From Albimonas sp963977235 (GTDB lineage: Bacteria; Pseudomonadota; Alphaproteobacteria; Rhodobacterales; Rhodobacteraceae): 64,000 nucleotides of DNA. A model generated the notes under the pieces. It searched no databases, was not told where the DNA came from, and saw only the letters and a list, made by a program, of their open reading frames with translations. The DNA is taken from positions 1-64,000 of the forward strand of contig NZ_CAXBOD010000019.1 in NCBI RefSeq assembly GCF_963977235.1, read 5' to 3'. This document shows positions 61,759 to 64,000 of the stretch, one piece after another; the first letter of the stretch is position 1, and each line of letters opens with the position of its first letter. The translations under genes were made by a program, and so were the position numbers.

Positions 61759-62280
61759 GGCTCCCCTCCTCCGGGCCGCGGGCCCGGTTCCAGATTCGCT
61801 TCTAAATGACGACGCTCGGACGGCGTCGCGCATCGAAATCGTCGGTCGGACGGAAAGATGAAACCTGCGCCATCCTGCCGACGACCCGCGGGATGCAGGA
61901 CGCGAATATTATATTCATACGCCTGCATTTCGCATGCGGCGCCCGGAAGCCTAGGGCGCTGAGCGCGAAAGGCAACCCGTGGCTGACCTGCCCGCCGGCC
62001 AGTTCGATGGAACCGCAGGGCGCCCCAAGGGAACCACCGCCGCCCTCCGGCGCGCGGCACGGGCGCGACCATCGGCGCCGGGAATGCGACCGATGCCCGG
62101 CCCAGATCCTCGCCAGCTCCGCAGCTCCCGGCGACAGAGGTTTCCCGGACGCTCACAATTTATCCACACAGGCCCATATTATCGCGGGCGCTTTCTCGCT
62201 CCATCTTGAGGCGGTCCGCCCGGCGCGGGCCGCCGCCCCGCCTCCCGCCTCGATCTCTCTCTCCGCCAAGGAGCCCCGCC
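61759..62280. other. 522-bp intergenic region, divergent uspA/glyoxalase
   Basis: No gene is supported here. It holds a near-palindrome with a minus-strand TATAAT (61904-61916), a single perfect DnaA-type box (62160-62168) and the ribosome site of the glyoxalase gene. The regions around 61900-61930 and 62150-62195 are AT-rich for this genome. Confidence 0.4.
61904..61916 (-). promoter_or_regulatory. TATAAT -10-like element in near-palindrome, uspA promoter candidate
   Basis: GAATAT-T-ATATTC is an odd-length perfect inverted repeat; on the minus strand it contains TATAAT (complement of 61908-61913). It lies about 145 bp upstream of the uspA start. No good -35 was found at 16-18 bp. Confidence 0.42.
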
Positions 62281-63183
62281 ATGACCCAGGCCGCCTCCCG
62301 TTCCCCCTCCCCCGAGGGGGCGATGTTCGACATGCAGGCCGCGCCGCTGCGCATCGGCCGCGTGCGCCTGCGGGTGCGCGACCTGGCCCGCGTGGCGGAG
62401 TTCTACGAGGATCTGCTGGGCCTGCGCCGCCTGGACGAGGGCGCCGGCTGGACCGTGCTGGGCGCCCCGGCCCCCGGCGGCGGCGCCCGGCCGCTGCTCG
62501 AGCTGGCGGGCGACGCGCGCCTCGCGCCGCTCGACCGCCGCCAGGCGGGCCTGTTCCACACCGCCTTCCTGATGCCCTCGCGCGCCGACCTCGGCCGCTG
62601 GCTCGGCCACGCGCGCGCGACCGGGGCGCGGCTGGAGGGCGCCTCGGACCACGTGGTCTCCGAGGCGCTCTACCTCTCCGACCCCGAGGGCAACGGCATC
62701 GAGGTCTACGCCGACCGGCCCGAGGCCCGCTGGCGCACGCCCTCGGGCGCGGTGGCGCTCTCGACCCTGCCGCTCGACGCGCAGGCGCTCTTCGAGAGCG
62801 GCGCGGGAACCGCCTATGGCGCGGCCCCCGAGGGGCTGATCGTGGGCCACGTGCACCTGCAGGTGGGCGACACCGGGCGCGCCGACGGCTTCTACCGCGA
62901 CGTGCTGGGCTTCGACGTCTCGGCCGACTATCCGGGCGCGAGCTTCTACGGCTCGGGCGGCTACCACCACCAGCTTGCGGCCAACGTCTGGAACAGCCGC
63001 GGCGCCGGGCGCCGGAGCGGGGGAATGGCGGGCCTCGAGCAGGTGGAGATCGTGGCGCGCGACGCCGACCTGCGCGAGGCCATGCTGGCCCGCGCCGAGG
63101 CCGCAGGCCTGACGCCCGAAACCCGAGACGGCCGCGCGATCCTGCGCGACCCCTGGGGCGGGGCGGTGAGTCTCGCCGCCTGA
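62281..63183 (+). CDS. VOC-superfamily two-domain protein, CatE-like extradiol dioxygenase/glyoxalase
   Basis: The 300-residue protein has two vicinal-oxygen-chelate domains (about 25-145 and 180-295). The first begins IGRVRLRVRDLARVAEFYEDLLGLRRLD and has AGLFHTAFLM and LYLSDPEGNGIEVYADRP; the second begins VGHVHLQVGDTGRADGFYRDVLGFDVS with YHHQLAANVW. This pattern matches CatE/YfiE-type catechol-2,3-dioxygenase-like proteins. Metal ligands would be His and Glu in H-T-A-F, E-V-Y-A-D-R and the second-domain His pair. The ATG at 62281 follows CAAGGAG. Activity cannot be proven from sequence. Confidence 0.85.
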   Translation: MTQAASRSPSPEGAMFDMQAAPLRIGRVRLRVRDLARVAEFYEDLLGLRRLDEGAGWTVLGAPAPGGGARPLLELAGDARLAPLDRRQAGLFHTAFLMPSRADLGRWLGHARATGARLEGASDHVVSEALYLSDPEGNGIEVYADRPEARWRTPSGAVALSTLPLDAQALFESGAGTAYGAAPEGLIVGHVHLQVGDTGRADGFYRDVLGFDVSADYPGASFYGSGGYHHQLAANVWNSRGAGRRSGGMAGLEQVEIVARDADLREAMLARAEAAGLTPETRDGRAILRDPWGGAVSLAA

Positions 63184-63516
63184 CCCCCGCCCGGGCGACC
63201 CGAGCGGGCCTCCGCGCCCCAGGAATTCGTGCGCCCGTGGCGGGGTCGGCGGGCGGGCGTCCCGGCCGCGCAGCGGACGGCAGAGCCGCCCCGCCGACCC
63301 CGCTCCGCGATTCCCCGCTTGCGGCGAGCCGAAGCGCGACATAATTTCCGCGCCATGTCCGGACCCCTCGTCATGAGCGATCGCGCCCGCCTGCCGTGGC
63401 GCTTCTTCGGCCGCCTCGCCGAGCTTCCCGCCGTGGGCTGAGCCTTCGCGCCCGAAGCCCGCGCGCCGCGACGCGCCCTGACGACCCCAGCCCGACGCCA
63501 ATTCCGGAGACCTCCG
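63184..63516. other. 333-bp region between glyoxalase and leuC
   Basis: No confident gene is seen here. A short plus-strand frame from an internal ATG (63355) encodes MSGPLVMSDRARLPWRFFGR and ends at 63441; it has no family resemblance and no leucine-rich leader features, so it is not called. No attenuator hairpin was recognised upstream of leuC. Confidence 0.35.
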
Positions 63517-64000
63517 ATGACCGCCCCCAAGACCCTCTACGACAAGATCTGGGACGCCCACGTGGTGCACGAGGCCGAGGACGGCACCAGCCTCCTCTAC
63601 ATCGACATGCACCTGACCCACGAGGTCACCTCCGCCCAGGCCTTCGAGGGCCTGCGCATGACCGGCCGCACCGTGCGCCGCCCCGAGCTGACCGTGGCCG
63701 TGCCCGACCACAACGTGCCCACCGACATCGGCCGCGCCACCGGCGAGATCTCGGACCCCGAGGCGAAGCTGCAGATCGACACCCTGCGCAAGAACGCCGC
63801 CGACTTCGGCGTCACCTATTTCGACGTCAACGACGTCCGCCAAGGCATCGTGCACATCATCGGGCCCGAGCAGGGCCTGACCCAGCCCGGCATGACCATC
63901 GTGTGCGGCGACAGCCACACCGCCACCCACGGGGCCTTCGGCGCGCTGGCGCACGGCATCGGCACCTCGGAGGTCGAGCATGTGCTCGCCACCCAGACGC
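63517..64000 (+). CDS. leuC: 3-isopropylmalate dehydratase large subunit, N-terminal part
   Basis: The gene runs off the right edge; 161 codons are visible. The start (KTLYDKIWDAHVVHEAEDGT, LLYIDMHLTHEVTSAQAFEGLRM) and VPDHNVPTD, GIVHIIGPEQGLTQPGMTIVCGDSHTATHGAFGALAHGIGTSEVEHVLATQT are characteristic of LeuC. With LeuD it isomerises 2- to 3-isopropylmalate in leucine synthesis, using a [4Fe-4S] cluster whose cysteines lie beyond the window. The ATG at 63517 has a CGGAGA site. Confidence 0.97.
   Translation, partial: MTAPKTLYDKIWDAHVVHEAEDGTSLLYIDMHLTHEVTSAQAFEGLRMTGRTVRRPELTVAVPDHNVPTDIGRATGEISDPEAKLQIDTLRKNAADFGVTYFDVNDVRQGIVHIIGPEQGLTQPGMTIVCGDSHTATHGAFGALAHGIGTSEVEHVLATQT

Noticed and set aside
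62160..62168. Perfect DnaA box TTATCCACA
   Set aside because: A single box without neighbours, an AT-rich unwinding element or dnaA/parAB genes is not an origin; it may be chance or a minor DnaA-titration site.
63355..63441. Short ORF upstream of leuC as a leader peptide
   Set aside because: It has no run of leucine codons, no ribosome site and no terminator/antiterminator pair was seen.
1..64000. Genomic island or prophage
   Set aside because: No integrase, transposase, phage genes, att-like direct repeats or strong composition shift were seen; the partial tRNA at the left edge has no integrase near it.

Overview
The window is chromosomal DNA from a very GC-rich alphaproteobacterium. The gene content and style point to the Rhodobacterales (marine or soil Paracoccaceae-like): TRAP transporters, a DUF4212/sodium-solute symporter/DUF294 acetate-type locus, an ArsR-ArsC fusion, a BCCT-UspA pair, many GntR and LysR regulators, and leuC at the right edge. 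No transposase, integrase, CRISPR array or rRNA is visible. The species cannot be fixed from the sequence.

Layout. 1-2.8 kb: the 3' half of a tRNA-Thr gene, a lipoprotein, an RTX calcium-binding protein and an SDR oxidoreductase. 2.9-6.9 kb: an unrecognised protein, a Baeyer-Villiger-type flavin monooxygenase and a quinone-oxidoreductase-like enzyme; a similar 16-bp motif lies upstream of two of these units. 7.4-13.5 kb: an eroded acetate-uptake locus. The acetyl-CoA synthetase gene is an internally deleted remnant, the DUF4212 protein, symporter and cNMP/CBS/DUF294 protein look intact, and only scraps remain of a response regulator and of another protein. 13.5-17.1 kb: a YghU-type glutathione transferase and a PAS-GGDEF-EAL protein. 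17.2-20.5 kb: an arsenate operon (ArsR-ArsC fusion, GAPDH, ArsJ) that detoxifies arsenate as an arsenylated glycolytic intermediate.

20.6-29 kb: a probable tartrate or hydroxy-acid catabolic operon (FCD-type GntR regulator, two tandem TRAP binding proteins, DctQ, DctM, tartrate dehydrogenase TtuC, glycerate kinase/hydroxypyruvate reductase TtuD). 29-35 kb: a MalT-type LuxR regulator broken by a frameshift in a 6-C run, then a second TRAP transporter in the opposite orientation whose binding protein shares a four-cysteine signature with the first two. 35.2-38.7 kb: a large KAP P-loop NTPase with inserted membrane segments. 38.8-40.5 kb: an FAH-family hydrolase and a LysR regulator.

40.7-45.9 kb: a peptide/opine-type ABC importer with a fused double ATPase. 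It converges on a nine-gene minus-strand operon (56.7 to 45.9 kb): class II aldolase, GhrA-like dehydrogenase, two amidohydrolases and a second complete ABC importer. That operon is probably controlled by the divergent GntR at 56.9 kb through a perfect palindrome at 56750-56759. 57.6-64 kb: a LysR/EamA-transporter divergent pair (the transporter carries a 15-nt tandem repeat), a BCCT osmolyte transporter with UspA, a two-domain glyoxalase/extradiol dioxygenase-like protein, and the start of leuC.

Overall this is a region of uptake systems, each paired with its own catabolic enzymes and regulator. The acetate locus and the LuxR regulator show recent gene decay. No single obviously new defence or mobile system stands out. 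The most unusual items are the in-frame acs remnant, the four-cysteine TRAP binding proteins, the KAP NTPase and the nine-gene amidohydrolase/ABC operon.
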